This document shows, in pieces, positions 1 to 8,813 of a stretch of 64,000 bases of DNA. The translations under genes were made by a program, and so were the position numbers. The notes beneath the pieces are model-generated. The model ran no database searches. It was not told the origin of the DNA and saw only the letters and a list, made by a program, of their open reading frames with translations. Origin of the DNA: an uncultured Clostridia bacterium (GTDB lineage: Bacteria > Bacillota > Clostridia > Oscillospirales > Oscillospiraceae); contig CAMNQX010000005.1 of NCBI GenBank assembly GCA_946550725.1, forward strand, positions 1-64,000. Direction: 5' to 3'. The stretch's first letter is position 1. Each line of letters opens with the position of its first letter.

Positions 1-1354
1 GGATGAAGCCGGTGGTCATGATGGTCATTTTCCGGTCCCGGTCCTGCTCGATGGTGCGGGAGGCCATGATGCCGGGCACGCCGCAGCCGGTGGCCACCAG
101 CATAGGGATAAAGCTCTTGCCGGAGAGACCGAAGCGGCGGAAGATGCGGTCCATGATGAAGGCGATCCGGGCCATATAGCCGCAGTCCTCCAGAATGGCC
201 AGCAGCAGGAACAACACCAGCATCTGGGGCACAAAGCCCAGCACGGCGCCCACGCCGCCCACGATGCCGTCGATGATAAGGCCATAGAGCCAGGTACCCT
301 CAGCCACCCCCAGGGCGGTCAACGCGCTTCCGAACCAGCCGGGAACCAGCTCACCGAACAAAACGTCGTTGGCCCAGTCGGTACCCCAGGTGCCGATACC
401 GACGCCCCAGGCCTCGCCGGAGCCGTCAAACAGGGCCGCCGGAGAGGTGCCCATGGCGATAGAGTAAATAAGGAACATCACCACCGCGAAGATAGGCAGT
501 GCCAGGATCCGGTTGGTGACGATCCGGTCGATCTTGTCAGAGACGGACAGGCTGTGCTTGGCGGCCTTCTTTTTCACCGACCTGGACACCGCGTTGTTGA
601 TGTAGGCGTACCGCTGGTTGGTGATAATGCTCTCGGCGTCGTCGTCCAGCTCTTTCTCGCAGTCGGCAATATGTTCCTCCAGATGGGCCTTCAGGTCGGG
701 AGAAAGCTTCAGTTCCTCCATGACCTTTTCGTCCCGCTCAAAAAGCTTGATGGCGTACCAGCGGAGGTAACCATCCTCCACCTTGCCCTGGACGGACTCC
801 TCGATGTGCGCCAGGGCGTGCTCCACGCTGCCGTTGAACACATGGGGCAGCTCCCCGCGGGCGCGGGACTGGGCCGCAGCCACTGCTTTTTCCGCCGCGG
901 CCATGCCGCCCTCCCCTTTGAGGGCGGACATCTCCACCACCTCGCAGCCCAGGGCCGCGCCCAGCTTCTTCAGGTCGATGGCGTCTCCGTTTTTCCGCAC
1001 CAGGTCGATCATGTTCACCGCCACCACCACGGGCAGGCCCAGCTCGATAAGCTGAGTGGTGAGGTAGAGATTGCGCTCAATGTTGGTGCCGTCCACGATG
1101 TTGAGGATGGCGTCAGGCTTTTCCTTGACCAAGTAGTTCCGAGCCACTACCTCCTCCAGAGTGTAGGGGGACAGGGAGTAGATGCCGGGCAAGTCCTGAA
1201 TGACCACGTCCTTGTGGTTTTTCAGTTTGCCTTCCTTCTTCTCCACCGTGACTCCCGGCCAGTTGCCTACATACTGGTTGGAGCCTGTCAGCGCGTTGAA
1301 CAATGTGGTTTTTCCACAGTTGGGGTTGCCCGCAAGGGCGATCTTATATTCCAT
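1..1354 (-). CDS. feoB: Ferrous iron transporter B (FeoB), C-terminus beyond window
   Basis: Inner-membrane Fe(II) transporter with an N-terminal G-protein domain. It is absent from the ORF track because it has no stop inside the window; I translated it from the minus strand. It starts MEYKIALAGNPNCGKTTLFN, a G1/Walker A motif, followed by the FeoB-typical GNWPGVTVEKKEG switch, DLPGIYSL (G3) and NMIDL (G4). After an acidic helical insertion come hydrophobic segments and the Gly/Cys-rich gate-like stretch ATGCGVPGIMASRT near the window edge. About 451 codons are visible of a usual 650-800. The start is set by GAAAGGAGAG upstream of the ATG. It lies downstream of two feoA genes in the same direction, the common feoA-feoA-feoB order. 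Confidence 0.95.
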   Translation of the reverse strand, partial: MEYKIALAGNPNCGKTTLFNALTGSNQYVGNWPGVTVEKKEGKLKNHKDVVIQDLPGIYSLSPYTLEEVVARNYLVKEKPDAILNIVDGTNIERNLYLTTQLIELGLPVVVAVNMIDLVRKNGDAIDLKKLGAALGCEVVEMSALKGEGGMAAAEKAVAAAQSRARGELPHVFNGSVEHALAHIEESVQGKVEDGYLRWYAIKLFERDEKVMEELKLSPDLKAHLEEHIADCEKELDDDAESIITNQRYAYINNAVSRSVKKKAAKHSLSVSDKIDRIVTNRILALPIFAVVMFLIYSIAMGTSPAALFDGSGEAWGVGIGTWGTDWANDVLFGELVPGWFGSALTALGVAEGTWLYGLIIDGIVGGVGAVLGFVPQMLVLFLLLAILEDCGYMARIAFIMDRIFRRFGLSGKSFIPMLVATGCGVPGIMASRTIEQDRDRKMTIMTTGFI

Positions 1355-1373
1355 TTCCTTCTCTCCTTTCAAC

Positions 1374-1389
1374 GTTAGCTAATGCTAAC
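1374..1389. promoter_or_regulatory. Inverted repeat GTTAGC-N4-GCTAAC before feoB
   Basis: Perfect 6-bp inverted repeat with a 4-bp centre, 20 bp upstream of the feoB ATG. Its GTTAG-N6-CTAAC pattern recurs at 2063-2078 upstream of the first feoA. This resembles DtxR/IdeR-type iron-repressor half sites more than a Fur box. The regulator is an inference. Confidence 0.45.
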
Positions 1390-1447
1390 CTGTGGCGTAA
1401 AGAATAGCGGCTCTCGCCGCCGTGTTCGGGTGTCACGCCTCGCCTGC

Positions 1448-1684
1448 TCACGTCGGCTCGGACGCTTCCACCTCAATCATTTCCGCATCGGCCTTGCGAA
1501 CGCTAAGCTCGTAGCCCCGGACGTTCAACTCCATGGGGTCTCCTAAGGGAGCCACCTTACGAACGAAAATCTCCACTCCTCTGGTGATGCCCATGTCCAT
1601 GATCCGCCGCTTCACAGGGCCTTCCCCTCGGAGCTTGGTCACCGTGACCGTCTCCCCTACCTTGACATCCTTCAGTGTTTTCAT
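1448..1684 (-). CDS. feoA: FeoA-type SH3-like iron-transport accessory protein (copy 1)
   Basis: 78-aa FeoA-family protein, the usual size for a single SH3-like FeoA domain thought to act at the cytoplasmic face of FeoB. Typical features are LKDVKVGETVTVTKL at the N-terminus, RRIMDMGITRG in the middle and a terminal VRGYELSVRKADAEMIEV strand. It is followed about 90 bp later by feoB on the same strand. An AGGAGA-type ribosome site precedes the ATG. A second, diverged feoA lies upstream, so the locus has two. Confidence 0.9.
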   Translation of the reverse strand: MKTLKDVKVGETVTVTKLRGEGPVKRRIMDMGITRGVEIFVRKVAPLGDPMELNVRGYELSVRKADAEMIEVEASEPT

Positions 1685-1815
1685 GCTGCTCTTCTCCTTT
1701 CATCTGCATTGTCACGCTCGCGTTGGGCATATATACGCCCTGGCTTCCCTCCGACTCAGGCTGGTCTCCGGGGCCGTCGGCCCCGTCACTCGCCTTCGCT
1801 CCAGTCCATCCAGGC

Positions 1816-2040
1816 CTATATGCCTACGCTCACGCTGATCCTGTTTGCCATGGTCTTGTCCAGCGCAATACGGCTGTCCTTCACCTGCACGATCAGATTC
1901 CCCGCGATCTCGCTCACCACCGTAACATCGGCATCCACCACGAAGCCCAGCTCTGCCAAATGCTGGCGCACTTCATCCTTTCCCGTGAGCTTGCGGATGG
2001 TCACCGTCTCTCCGGCCTTCGCCATTGTCAGCGGCATCAT
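1816..2040 (-). CDS. feoA: FeoA-type SH3-like protein (copy 2, promoter-proximal)
   Basis: 74-aa FeoA-like protein: MAKAGETVTIRKLTG, then a LAELGFVVDADVTVV segment in the place of the MG[I/L]xxG motif, then NLIVQVKDSRIALD. It is the first gene of the leftward feo operon and is preceded by GGGAGGCG. It is clearly diverged from copy 1, so this is probably an old paralogue and not a recent duplication. Two FeoA proteins with one FeoB is common in Clostridia. Confidence 0.88.
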   Translation of the reverse strand: MMPLTMAKAGETVTIRKLTGKDEVRQHLAELGFVVDADVTVVSEIAGNLIVQVKDSRIALDKTMANRISVSVGI

Positions 2041-2062
2041 TTTTTCGCCTCCCTGCGCCGTA

Positions 2063-2078
2063 GTTAGTATTGTCTAAC
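2063..2078. promoter_or_regulatory. GTTAG-N6-CTAAC operator-like repeat upstream of feoA
   Basis: GTTAG-TATTGT-CTAAC lies about 22 bp before the first feoA start and has the same half sites and spacing as 1374-1389. A weaker TTAG...CTAAC pair follows at about 2092-2110. It is likely a metal-repressor site for the feo operon. The 350-bp gap 2041-2390 holds these elements, the kinase promoter and nothing else I can support. Confidence 0.45.
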
Positions 2079-2284
2079 CTCGAAGTCGCGTTTAGTTTAC
2101 TACCGCTAACTCGACTTGTCAAGCCCCCTGGAAGAAAAAATTTTCCTCCGGTCAGATACGCGGCCCCCACCCGGCAGGAGATGTTTTTGCAAATGGGCGC
2201 GGGGCTGTCAAAGACTGTCTCGAGCGTCTTTCCATGATCCATCAGGAGCGCGGCCTATTCTCTCCTTTTCTTTTTTAATGAAGT

Positions 2285-2313
2285 TTGACAAAATCACCAT
2301 TTCATGGTAAAAT
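2285..2313 (+). promoter_or_regulatory. Sigma-A promoter TTGACA-17-TAAAAT
   Basis: TTGACA at 2285-2290 and TAAAAT at 2308-2313 are separated by exactly 17 bp, about 78 bp upstream of the sensor kinase ATG at 2391. This is a near-consensus vegetative promoter reading rightward into the kinase gene. Confidence 0.7.
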
Positions 2314-2390
2314 CTTATTAATTGTACCGTCCTGCCCAGGCTTTTTCCCAACGTCCTGGGAAAAACGGTCTCGCATGGGAGGCATTCGGA

Positions 2391-5300
2391 ATGTATCGTT
2401 GTCATGTCCAATTTTATCTGCTCTCCTGCCGGGAAAAGGATCTCGCGGTCATTCAGGGGATGCCCCCGCTGGATGCCTTTACCCACTCCTTTGTCTGTTC
2501 CGATCAGATCCGGCCTGAGTGTCTGGCCGAGGCAAACGTGATCCTGGCTGATCTGCGGGGGCGGAACGGCCAAGAGACTCTGGACGCGCTGGTCCAGGGC
2601 ATGCGCCCCGGCGCGGAGCTGATCCTGCTGGCGGAGAAAGCCCAGTTGGAGCCTCTGTTGGCCGCGCTGGACCCGGTCACGGACGTCTGGACCTTCCCCC
2701 TGTCCGAAGAGGAACTGCGCTTCCGCTTCCTGCGCTGGCAGCGGACCTTCAAGGAGAAAATGGACGCCTGGCAGACCCGCCAGTATCTGGACGCCACCAT
2801 CGACCACATCCCCAACCTGGTGTGGTACAAGACCAAGGACGGCATCCACGAAAAGGTCAACAACAGCTTCTGCAAAACCGTGAACAAGACCAAGGCCCAG
2901 GTTCAGGGCCGGGGGCATGCCTATATCTGGGACGTGGAGCAGGACGATCCGGCCTGCATTGAGTCCGAGCGGATCGTCATGTCCAAGCAGGAGACCTGCG
3001 TCTCGGAGGAGACGGTGATGACCGGCGACGGGACCAAGCTGCTCACTACCTATAAATCCCCCCTCTACGACCTGGACGGCAGCGTGATGGGCACCGTCGG
3101 CGTAGCCATTGACGTGACCCAGGAACGGGCCTACGAGCAAGAGATCATGAAGAAGAACGAGACCCTGGAGACCATCTTCACCACCCTGGACTGCGGCGTG
3201 ATGCGCCACACCCTGGACGGCTCCCGCATCCTCAGCATCAACCGGGCCGCTCTGAACCTGCTGGGCTACGCCTCCCAGGACGAGATGGAGGCCGACGGCT
3301 TCTGCATGGTGGCCCAGTCGGTGGTGGACGAGGACAAAGGCATCCTGCGTCAGGCCATTCAAAGCCTGCACAAGCCCAACGACACCGTCAACGTGGAGTA
3401 CCGGGTCTGCCACCCCAACGGCGACCTGCTGCACATCATGGGCAATATCAAGCTCCTGGAGGAAAACGGAGAGCTGATCTATCAGCGGTTCCTTCTGGAC
3501 TGCACCGAACAAAAGCTGAAGGTCAAGCGGGAGGAGCTGCACAATCTGGGCCTGATCCAGGCCCTGTCCATCGACTACAATCTGGTGTGCTACTTCGACC
3601 TGGACACCGGCAAGGGCAGCTGCCTCCGGGTCAACGGCTGCCCCCATCACGTGTTGGATCAGTTCTTTGGCGGGTCGCCCATGCTGGACGAGAGCATGGA
3701 GCATTACATCAACTCCTGCGTCCACGTGGAGGACCGGGAAATGTTCCGTCATGCTGTCTCCCGGGAGCATCTGAAGCAGGCGCTGGTCAAGGACAAGCTC
3801 TTCTACACCAACTACCGCGCCCATTGTGAGGGGGAGACGCGGTATTTCCAGTTAAAAGTCGTCCGCGCCGGCACCTGGGAGGAGCGCCGGGAGATCGTGC
3901 TGGGCTTCCGCAGCGTGGATCAGGAGACCCGGAGCGAAATGGAGAAAAAGAGCCTGCTGGAAAACGCGCTGGCCCAGGCCAACCGGGCCAACCAGGCCAA
4001 GAGCATCTTCCTTTCCAATATGTCCCACGATATCCGCACGCCTATGAACGCCATCATCGGCTTCACCACTCTGGCCGCCTCCCACCTCGACAACCGCGAT
4101 CAGGTGGAGGAATACCTGAAAAAGATCATGGCCTCGGGAAATCATCTGCTGAATCTGATCAACGACGTGCTGGACATGAGCCATATCGAGAGCGGCAAGA
4201 TCCACCTGAAGGAAAAGCTGCACAGCCTGCCCGAGCTTCTGCGGGGCCTGAAGGGGATCATCCAGGGCGACGCCCACGCCAAACAGCTGGAGCTGCACCT
4301 GGACACCGTGGACCTTTTCGATGAGGAGGTCTATTGCGACCAGCTCCGTCTCAACCAGATCCTTCTGAATCTATTGAGCAACGCCGTGAAATACACCAAC
4401 CCCGGCGGCTCCATCCACATTACCGTCATGGAGCGGCCCGGCGGCCCCTCCGGACACGCCAACTACGAATTTCAGGTGCGCGACTCCGGGATCGGCATGG
4501 CGCCGGAGTTCCTCTCCCACATTTTTGAGCCTTTTGAGCGGGAGCGGAATTCCACCATCAGCGGTATTCAGGGCACCGGTCTGGGCATGGCCATCACCAA
4601 AAACCTGGTGGACATGATGGGCGGCGTCATCCGGGTGGAGAGCCGGCAGGGCGCAGGCACCCTGGTCACCGTCGTCCTCCCCTTCCGGCTGGGGGAAAAC
4701 GCTTGGCAGCAGTCCTCCGACCAGCAGGAAAGGCGGAGGCTCCTGGTGGCCGGCACCCCCTCCGAAAGCTGCCTGCGCATTTTCCGCCGGATCGACCCCA
4801 CCGCGCAGGCCGCGCCGGTGCGGGCGGTTCCCGTTTTGATCCGGGAGGGCCTGGCCAACGGCCGCCCCTACGATGCCGTTTTCGTGGACTGGCCCCTGCC
4901 TGACGACGCCTCCCTCCAGGCGATCCGTTCCTTGGCGGGCGGCGATGTGCCCATCGTCGCGCTGTCCGAATACGACTGGCCTGACATAGAAGACGAGGCG
5001 CAGGCAGCCGGCATCACTGCCTATTGCGGCAAGCCCCTGTTCCTGTCCGAGCTGCTTCGGTGCCTGAACTCCGCCCTTCACGCACCGGACGCCGTCCCCG
5101 AACCGGCCCACCCCCGCCCCGTTCCCCTGCGTTCCGGCCGCATTTTGCTGGTGGAGGACAACGAGCTGAACCAAGAGATCGCCGTGGCCATTTTGGAAGA
5201 GGCGGGCTTTAACGTGGAGGTGGCCGACAACGGGCAGCTGGCGGTAGACGCGCTGCGGAGATCCACCCCGGGCTATTTCCAGCTTGTCCTGATGGATGTG

Positions 5301-5519
5301 CAGATGCCGGTGATGAACGGCTACGAGGCCTCCATGGCCATCCGGAGCCTGGACGACCCCAAGCTGGCCTCCATCCCCGTCATCGCCATGACCGCCAACG
5401 CCTTTGAAGAGGACAAGCAGAAGGCCCTGCGCCACGGGATGAACGGACACATCGCCAAGCCCATCGACGTGGACGTTCTGTTCAAGACCCTGGACAACAT
5501 CCTGGGCCGCAACCCCTGA
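2391..5519 (+). CDS. Hybrid sensor histidine kinase (PAS-PAS-HK-REC-REC)
   Basis: About 1042 aa, probably cytoplasmic (no clear membrane segments). The ORF track starts at a TTG (2322), but ATG 2391 is preceded by GGGAGG at good spacing and is preferred. Approximate layout: PAS-like 130-250 (IDHIPNLVWYKTKDG), PAS-like 255-380 (LDGSRILSINRAALNLLGY), a further sensory region to about 520, DHp H-box SNMSHDIRTPMN near 545, HATPase near 660-775 (N box NLLSNAVKYTN, G boxes DSGIGM and GTGLGMAI), a degenerate receiver-like segment about 780-890, and a full receiver 918-1038 with LMDVQMPVMNGY and a late KP. Convergent with a related kinase at 5599-7665. Ligand and partner unknown. Confidence 0.9.
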   Translation: MYRCHVQFYLLSCREKDLAVIQGMPPLDAFTHSFVCSDQIRPECLAEANVILADLRGRNGQETLDALVQGMRPGAELILLAEKAQLEPLLAALDPVTDVWTFPLSEEELRFRFLRWQRTFKEKMDAWQTRQYLDATIDHIPNLVWYKTKDGIHEKVNNSFCKTVNKTKAQVQGRGHAYIWDVEQDDPACIESERIVMSKQETCVSEETVMTGDGTKLLTTYKSPLYDLDGSVMGTVGVAIDVTQERAYEQEIMKKNETLETIFTTLDCGVMRHTLDGSRILSINRAALNLLGYASQDEMEADGFCMVAQSVVDEDKGILRQAIQSLHKPNDTVNVEYRVCHPNGDLLHIMGNIKLLEENGELIYQRFLLDCTEQKLKVKREELHNLGLIQALSIDYNLVCYFDLDTGKGSCLRVNGCPHHVLDQFFGGSPMLDESMEHYINSCVHVEDREMFRHAVSREHLKQALVKDKLFYTNYRAHCEGETRYFQLKVVRAGTWEERREIVLGFRSVDQETRSEMEKKSLLENALAQANRANQAKSIFLSNMSHDIRTPMNAIIGFTTLAASHLDNRDQVEEYLKKIMASGNHLLNLINDVLDMSHIESGKIHLKEKLHSLPELLRGLKGIIQGDAHAKQLELHLDTVDLFDEEVYCDQLRLNQILLNLLSNAVKYTNPGGSIHITVMERPGGPSGHANYEFQVRDSGIGMAPEFLSHIFEPFERERNSTISGIQGTGLGMAITKNLVDMMGGVIRVESRQGAGTLVTVVLPFRLGENAWQQSSDQQERRRLLVAGTPSESCLRIFRRIDPTAQAAPVRAVPVLIREGLANGRPYDAVFVDWPLPDDASLQAIRSLAGGDVPIVALSEYDWPDIEDEAQAAGITAYCGKPLFLSELLRCLNSALHAPDAVPEPAHPRPVPLRSGRILLVEDNELNQEIAVAILEEAGFNVEVADNGQLAVDALRRSTPGYFQLVLMDVQMPVMNGYEASMAIRSLDDPKLASIPVIAMTANAFEEDKQKALRHGMNGHIAKPIDVDVLFKTLDNILGRNP

Positions 5520-5536
5520 CCCGGCATAAAGCAAAG

Positions 5537-5569
5537 CGGCTCCCGCCCAAAAGGCGGGAGCCGTTTCTT
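5537..5569. terminator. Bidirectional Rho-independent terminator
   Basis: CGGCTCCCGCC-CAAAA-GGCGGGAGCCG is a perfect 11-bp stem followed by TTTCTT on the plus strand and flanked by AAA on the other side. It lies between two convergent kinase genes and probably serves both. Confidence 0.85.
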
Positions 5570-5598
5570 CTCTCTTTGACCTATCTTCGCCCGGGACC

Positions 5599-7665
5599 TT
5601 ACCTGTCCCGGTCCACAAACCGCTCCATCACTTCCATCAGCTGCTCCATCTGGATCGGCTTGGCCAGGTGGGCATTCATCCCGCTCTCCATGGAGCGCTT
5701 GCGGTCCTCCTCCAGGGCGTTGGCCGACAGGGCCACAATGGGGATGGACGCCAGCGCCGGGTCGGGCAAGGCCCGGATCATCCGGGCGGCGGTATTTCCG
5801 TCCATCACTGGCATCTGGATGTCCATGAGCACCAGGTCAAAGTCTCCGGGCCGGGAGGCGCGGATCCGTTCCAGCGCCTCCTGCCCATTTTCCACCGCTT
5901 CCACGGCGCAGCCGGTCCCCTCCAGCAGCTCCGCGTAAAGCTCCCGGTTGATCTCGTTGTCCTCAGCCAGCAGGATGCGCCACGGACTTCCGGCAACCTG
6001 ACGGGCAGATGCCCCTTGCGTACCGCCCTCCCCGTGGATCTTCAGGGTCAGCGTGACGGTAAAGCAGCTTCCCTTGTTCACCCGGCTTTCCGCCGTCAGG
6101 CTCCCGCCCAGCAGCTCCACCGTGCTCTTGACGATGGTCAGTCCCAGGCCCGCCCCCGCCACACCGCTGAGGGTGCTGTTGAGCTGACGCTCAAAGGGTT
6201 CAAACAGGCGGCTCATGCTCTCGGCGGGGATCCCGATTCCGTCGTCCTCCACCTTGAAGCGGTACACGGCGTAATCCCGGGTGGAAACGCCTTCCTCCAC
6301 TACCGACAGCCGCACCCAGCCCCCGTTCCTGGTGTACTTCACCGCGTTGGACGCCAGGTGGAACAGCGTTCGCTCCAGCTTTTCCCGGTCCGCGTAGACG
6401 GCGCTGTGCCTCACCGCTGACAGGTCCACCTCCACCCGGACCTTTCCGCCTTCCGTGGGAGGCGTCACCTGATCCTTTACGGTCTCCAGCAGCTCGCCCA
6501 GGTCGCAGGGGGCCATGATCACCTGAACCTGTCCTCCTTCCAGACGGGACAGCTCCAGCACATTCCCCATCAGCCCCAGCATCTGCTGACCTGCCGCCTC
6601 GATCTGGTCCAGACACTCGTTCAGCTTTCCCTTGTCCTTCCGTGCCAGAGCGGCGCAGGCCATGATGGTGTTCATGGGCGTAAGGGTGTCATGGGAGATG
6701 TTGGACAAAAAGGCGTTTTTCGCCTCCACGGCGGCGGACGCCCGGTGCAGCGCCTGCTCCAGCAGCTCCCGGCGCTCGGTCTCGTAGGCGATCTCCTCGT
6801 CCATGCTCCGGCAGCCCCAGACGCTCTGGGCGCCTCCGCTCTCCCCCACCGCCGCCATCCGCAGCTGCAGATACGCGGTCTTCCCCTGGTCGTCCACCAC
6901 CCGGTAGTTCACATGGCTGGCCTTGGCCTCGGCCAGCCTCCGGCGGAGGGTCTCGGGTTCGGTGGCCTGGAGCAGCAGCTCCCGGTCCTCAGGGTGGACG
7001 CACCGCTCTACATAGTCGTGGATCAGCTCGCCGTACAAGCACCCCTCCCCTGCCGGGATAATGGCCTGGACCCGTCCGCTGGCCTGGTAGGGCACCGCCA
7101 GGCCCTCGTCCAGATCCACGTAAAAAATGGATTCATACTCGCTGCGGAAGCCCTCAATGATGTTCAGCCGGCGGCGCAGCTCCCGGTTGGCCGTCTCCAG
7201 CGCCGCTGCCCGCTCCTCAACCTGCTTTTGCCGCTTTTCGGTGGCATCGGCCACAAACACGTAAAACAGGCCCCGTCCCGCCTCGTCCCGCACAAAGTGG
7301 CCGTAGTCCTCCACCCAGCGGACCGATCCGTCCTTCTGCACGATGCGGTACTCCACATAGTCCAGGTCGTATTGGCTGCCCTCGATCTGCTCCCGGATGC
7401 TTTCCTCCACGCTTTCCAGGTCCTCAGGGTGGACGATCCCCCGGAAGGTATTGCCGGTGAAGCGCCGAAGCTCCTCCACCGTGTCGCAGCCAAACAGCCG
7501 CGCCACAGCCTGGTTGGCGTAGAGAAGCTCCTCCTCGCCCTCCGCCCGGTAGATAAAAAATCCGCCAGGCATCTGGTCGATGAGCTTCTGGATCTGGAGC
7601 GCGGACTGGAGCAGAGCCACCGATTCCACGTCCCACATTTTGCATCCCGGTTTCTGTCTGTCCAC
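5599..7665 (-). CDS. Hybrid sensor histidine kinase (PAS-HK-REC)
   Basis: 688 aa from a GTG start preceded by GAGGGG; an ATG nine codons on (MWDVES) is an alternative. A PAS domain at about 25-145 (MPGGFFIYRAEG, FGCDTVEELRR, then a PAC-like VEYRIVQKDGSVRWVEDYG) is followed by a second sensory segment. The DHp H-box near residue 320 reads SNISHDTLTPMNTI, with TL where most relatives have IR. The HATPase (NAVKYT, DDGIGIP, GAGLGLTIV) and a C-terminal receiver with LAEDNEINR, LMDIQMPVMDG and KP complete it. Its architecture closely matches the convergent kinase, suggesting an old duplication. Output unknown. Confidence 0.88.
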   Translation of the reverse strand: MDRQKPGCKMWDVESVALLQSALQIQKLIDQMPGGFFIYRAEGEEELLYANQAVARLFGCDTVEELRRFTGNTFRGIVHPEDLESVEESIREQIEGSQYDLDYVEYRIVQKDGSVRWVEDYGHFVRDEAGRGLFYVFVADATEKRQKQVEERAAALETANRELRRRLNIIEGFRSEYESIFYVDLDEGLAVPYQASGRVQAIIPAGEGCLYGELIHDYVERCVHPEDRELLLQATEPETLRRRLAEAKASHVNYRVVDDQGKTAYLQLRMAAVGESGGAQSVWGCRSMDEEIAYETERRELLEQALHRASAAVEAKNAFLSNISHDTLTPMNTIMACAALARKDKGKLNECLDQIEAAGQQMLGLMGNVLELSRLEGGQVQVIMAPCDLGELLETVKDQVTPPTEGGKVRVEVDLSAVRHSAVYADREKLERTLFHLASNAVKYTRNGGWVRLSVVEEGVSTRDYAVYRFKVEDDGIGIPAESMSRLFEPFERQLNSTLSGVAGAGLGLTIVKSTVELLGGSLTAESRVNKGSCFTVTLTLKIHGEGGTQGASARQVAGSPWRILLAEDNEINRELYAELLEGTGCAVEAVENGQEALERIRASRPGDFDLVLMDIQMPVMDGNTAARMIRALPDPALASIPIVALSANALEEDRKRSMESGMNAHLAKPIQMEQLMEVMERFVDRDR

Positions 7666-7800
7666 TGTCTTCCCCTCTTTTCCTTCCTGACCTGCCTAAG
7701 TTGAATGAGATATTCTATTGTAACACGATTTGGCCCATCCGTCACTATTTTTTCTAATCGAAATATAAACGTCTCCTCGTCCGCCTGTCCCAAATGGCAA

Positions 7801-7833
7801 AAGGAGCTGAGACCGCAAGGGTTTCAGCTCCTT
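7801..7833 (-). terminator. Intrinsic terminator after the FNT channel gene
   Basis: AAGGAGCTGA pairs with TCAGCTCCTT, with further pairs up to a short loop around GCAAG. On the minus strand the stem is followed by TTTT. It lies just past the stop of the leftward channel gene. Confidence 0.7.
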
Positions 7834-7836
7834 CTC

Positions 7837-8655
7837 TCACGTCTTTTGACGGCCGTGGCACCACCAGAACACGCAGCCCATCCCGGTCCCGCCGATGAGG
7901 TTTCCCAGGGTCACGGGCAGCAGATTCTTCAGCAAAAAGCTCCCCCAGGTCAGCCCGCTCAGGTCCACCCCGGCCTCTGCGGCCAGGGCGGCGTACTGCG
8001 GCACCAGCTTGGCAAACAGCCCCACGGGGATGTAAAACAGGTTGGCCACGCAGTGCTCAAACCCGCAGATCACAAAAAAGGCCACCGGGAGGTACGCCCC
8101 CACCACCCGGCCGGTCACGTCCTTGGCGCTGAGGGCCAGCAGCACCCCCGTGGTCACCAGAAGGTTGCAGAAAATGCCCAAAACCACAGCATTTCCAAAG
8201 GGCAGCGCACACTTCCCCGCCGCCAGCTTCATGGAGAACACCGCCAGCTGGCCCCCGGAGTAGTTGAGCTGCCCGAAGAAGGCGCAGCCCGCGGCGGTGA
8301 GGATGGCCCCCGCCGCGTTGCCCAGATAAACGATGACCCAGTTGCGCAGCACGCCCTTCATGGCGGTCCGACGGGCCAGCGCGGACATCACCATCAGGGT
8401 GTTGCCGGTGAACAGCTCCGCCCCGGTGAGCACCACCATGGCCAGCCCGAAGGGAAACAGCAGTCCGCTGACCACCCGTGCCAGGCCCACGTTGGAAATT
8501 GTGTGGACGGCGGTATTTGTCACCGCGCCGCCCATGGCGATGAAGAAGCCCGCCAGAACCGCCAGCAGAAACAGCTTGCCGACCGGCATCCGCGCCTTGT
8601 TGGCCCCCGCCGTCTCATAGTTGGCGGCACATTCCGCCGGGGTAAATAAGTTCAT
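7837..8655 (-). CDS. Formate/nitrite transporter (FNT) family channel
   Basis: About 272 aa, normal for FNT pentameric anion channels (FocA, NirC, FdhC). Six hydrophobic segments are evident, with the paired re-entrant motifs LTGAELFTGNTLMV and CGFEHCVANLFYIPVG, which carry the conserved family Asn/His-type elements, and a closing LIGGTGMGCVFWW. The track ORF begins 25 codons earlier, but ATG 8655 has GGGAGGAG upstream. The cargo (formate, nitrite or hydrosulfide) cannot be decided from sequence. A sigma-A promoter lies at 8702-8730. Confidence 0.88.
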   Translation of the reverse strand: MNLFTPAECAANYETAGANKARMPVGKLFLLAVLAGFFIAMGGAVTNTAVHTISNVGLARVVSGLLFPFGLAMVVLTGAELFTGNTLMVMSALARRTAMKGVLRNWVIVYLGNAAGAILTAAGCAFFGQLNYSGGQLAVFSMKLAAGKCALPFGNAVVLGIFCNLLVTTGVLLALSAKDVTGRVVGAYLPVAFFVICGFEHCVANLFYIPVGLFAKLVPQYAALAAEAGVDLSGLTWGSFLLKNLLPVTLGNLIGGTGMGCVFWWCHGRQKT

Positions 8656-8701
8656 GTCTCCGCTCCTCCCAAAAAAGCCGTCGATTTTTGTGTATGATGA
8701 G

Positions 8702-8730
8702 ATTATACCGCCCTTTCCGACGGATTTCAA
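8702..8730 (-). promoter_or_regulatory. Sigma-A promoter TTGAAA-17-TATAAT
   Basis: Minus-strand TTGAAA (8725-8730) and TATAAT (8702-8707) with a 17-bp spacer lie about 50 bp upstream of the FNT channel ATG. Confidence 0.7.
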
Positions 8731-8813
8731 TATCCGTCCTTGATTTTTCTGGACATTGTCCCCGAGACCTGTTATCCTATAGGATATCTTGTAACTGCAA
8801 GGAGGCTCCTCCT

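Noticed and set aside
554-1378. 274-aa plus-strand ORF at the left edge
   Set aside because: Shadow of feoB, which is missing from the track only because it lacks a stop inside the window.
2208-3824. 538-aa minus-strand ORF
   Set aside because: Shadow of the sensor kinase on the other strand, which has clear PAS and HK motifs, a promoter and a ribosome site.
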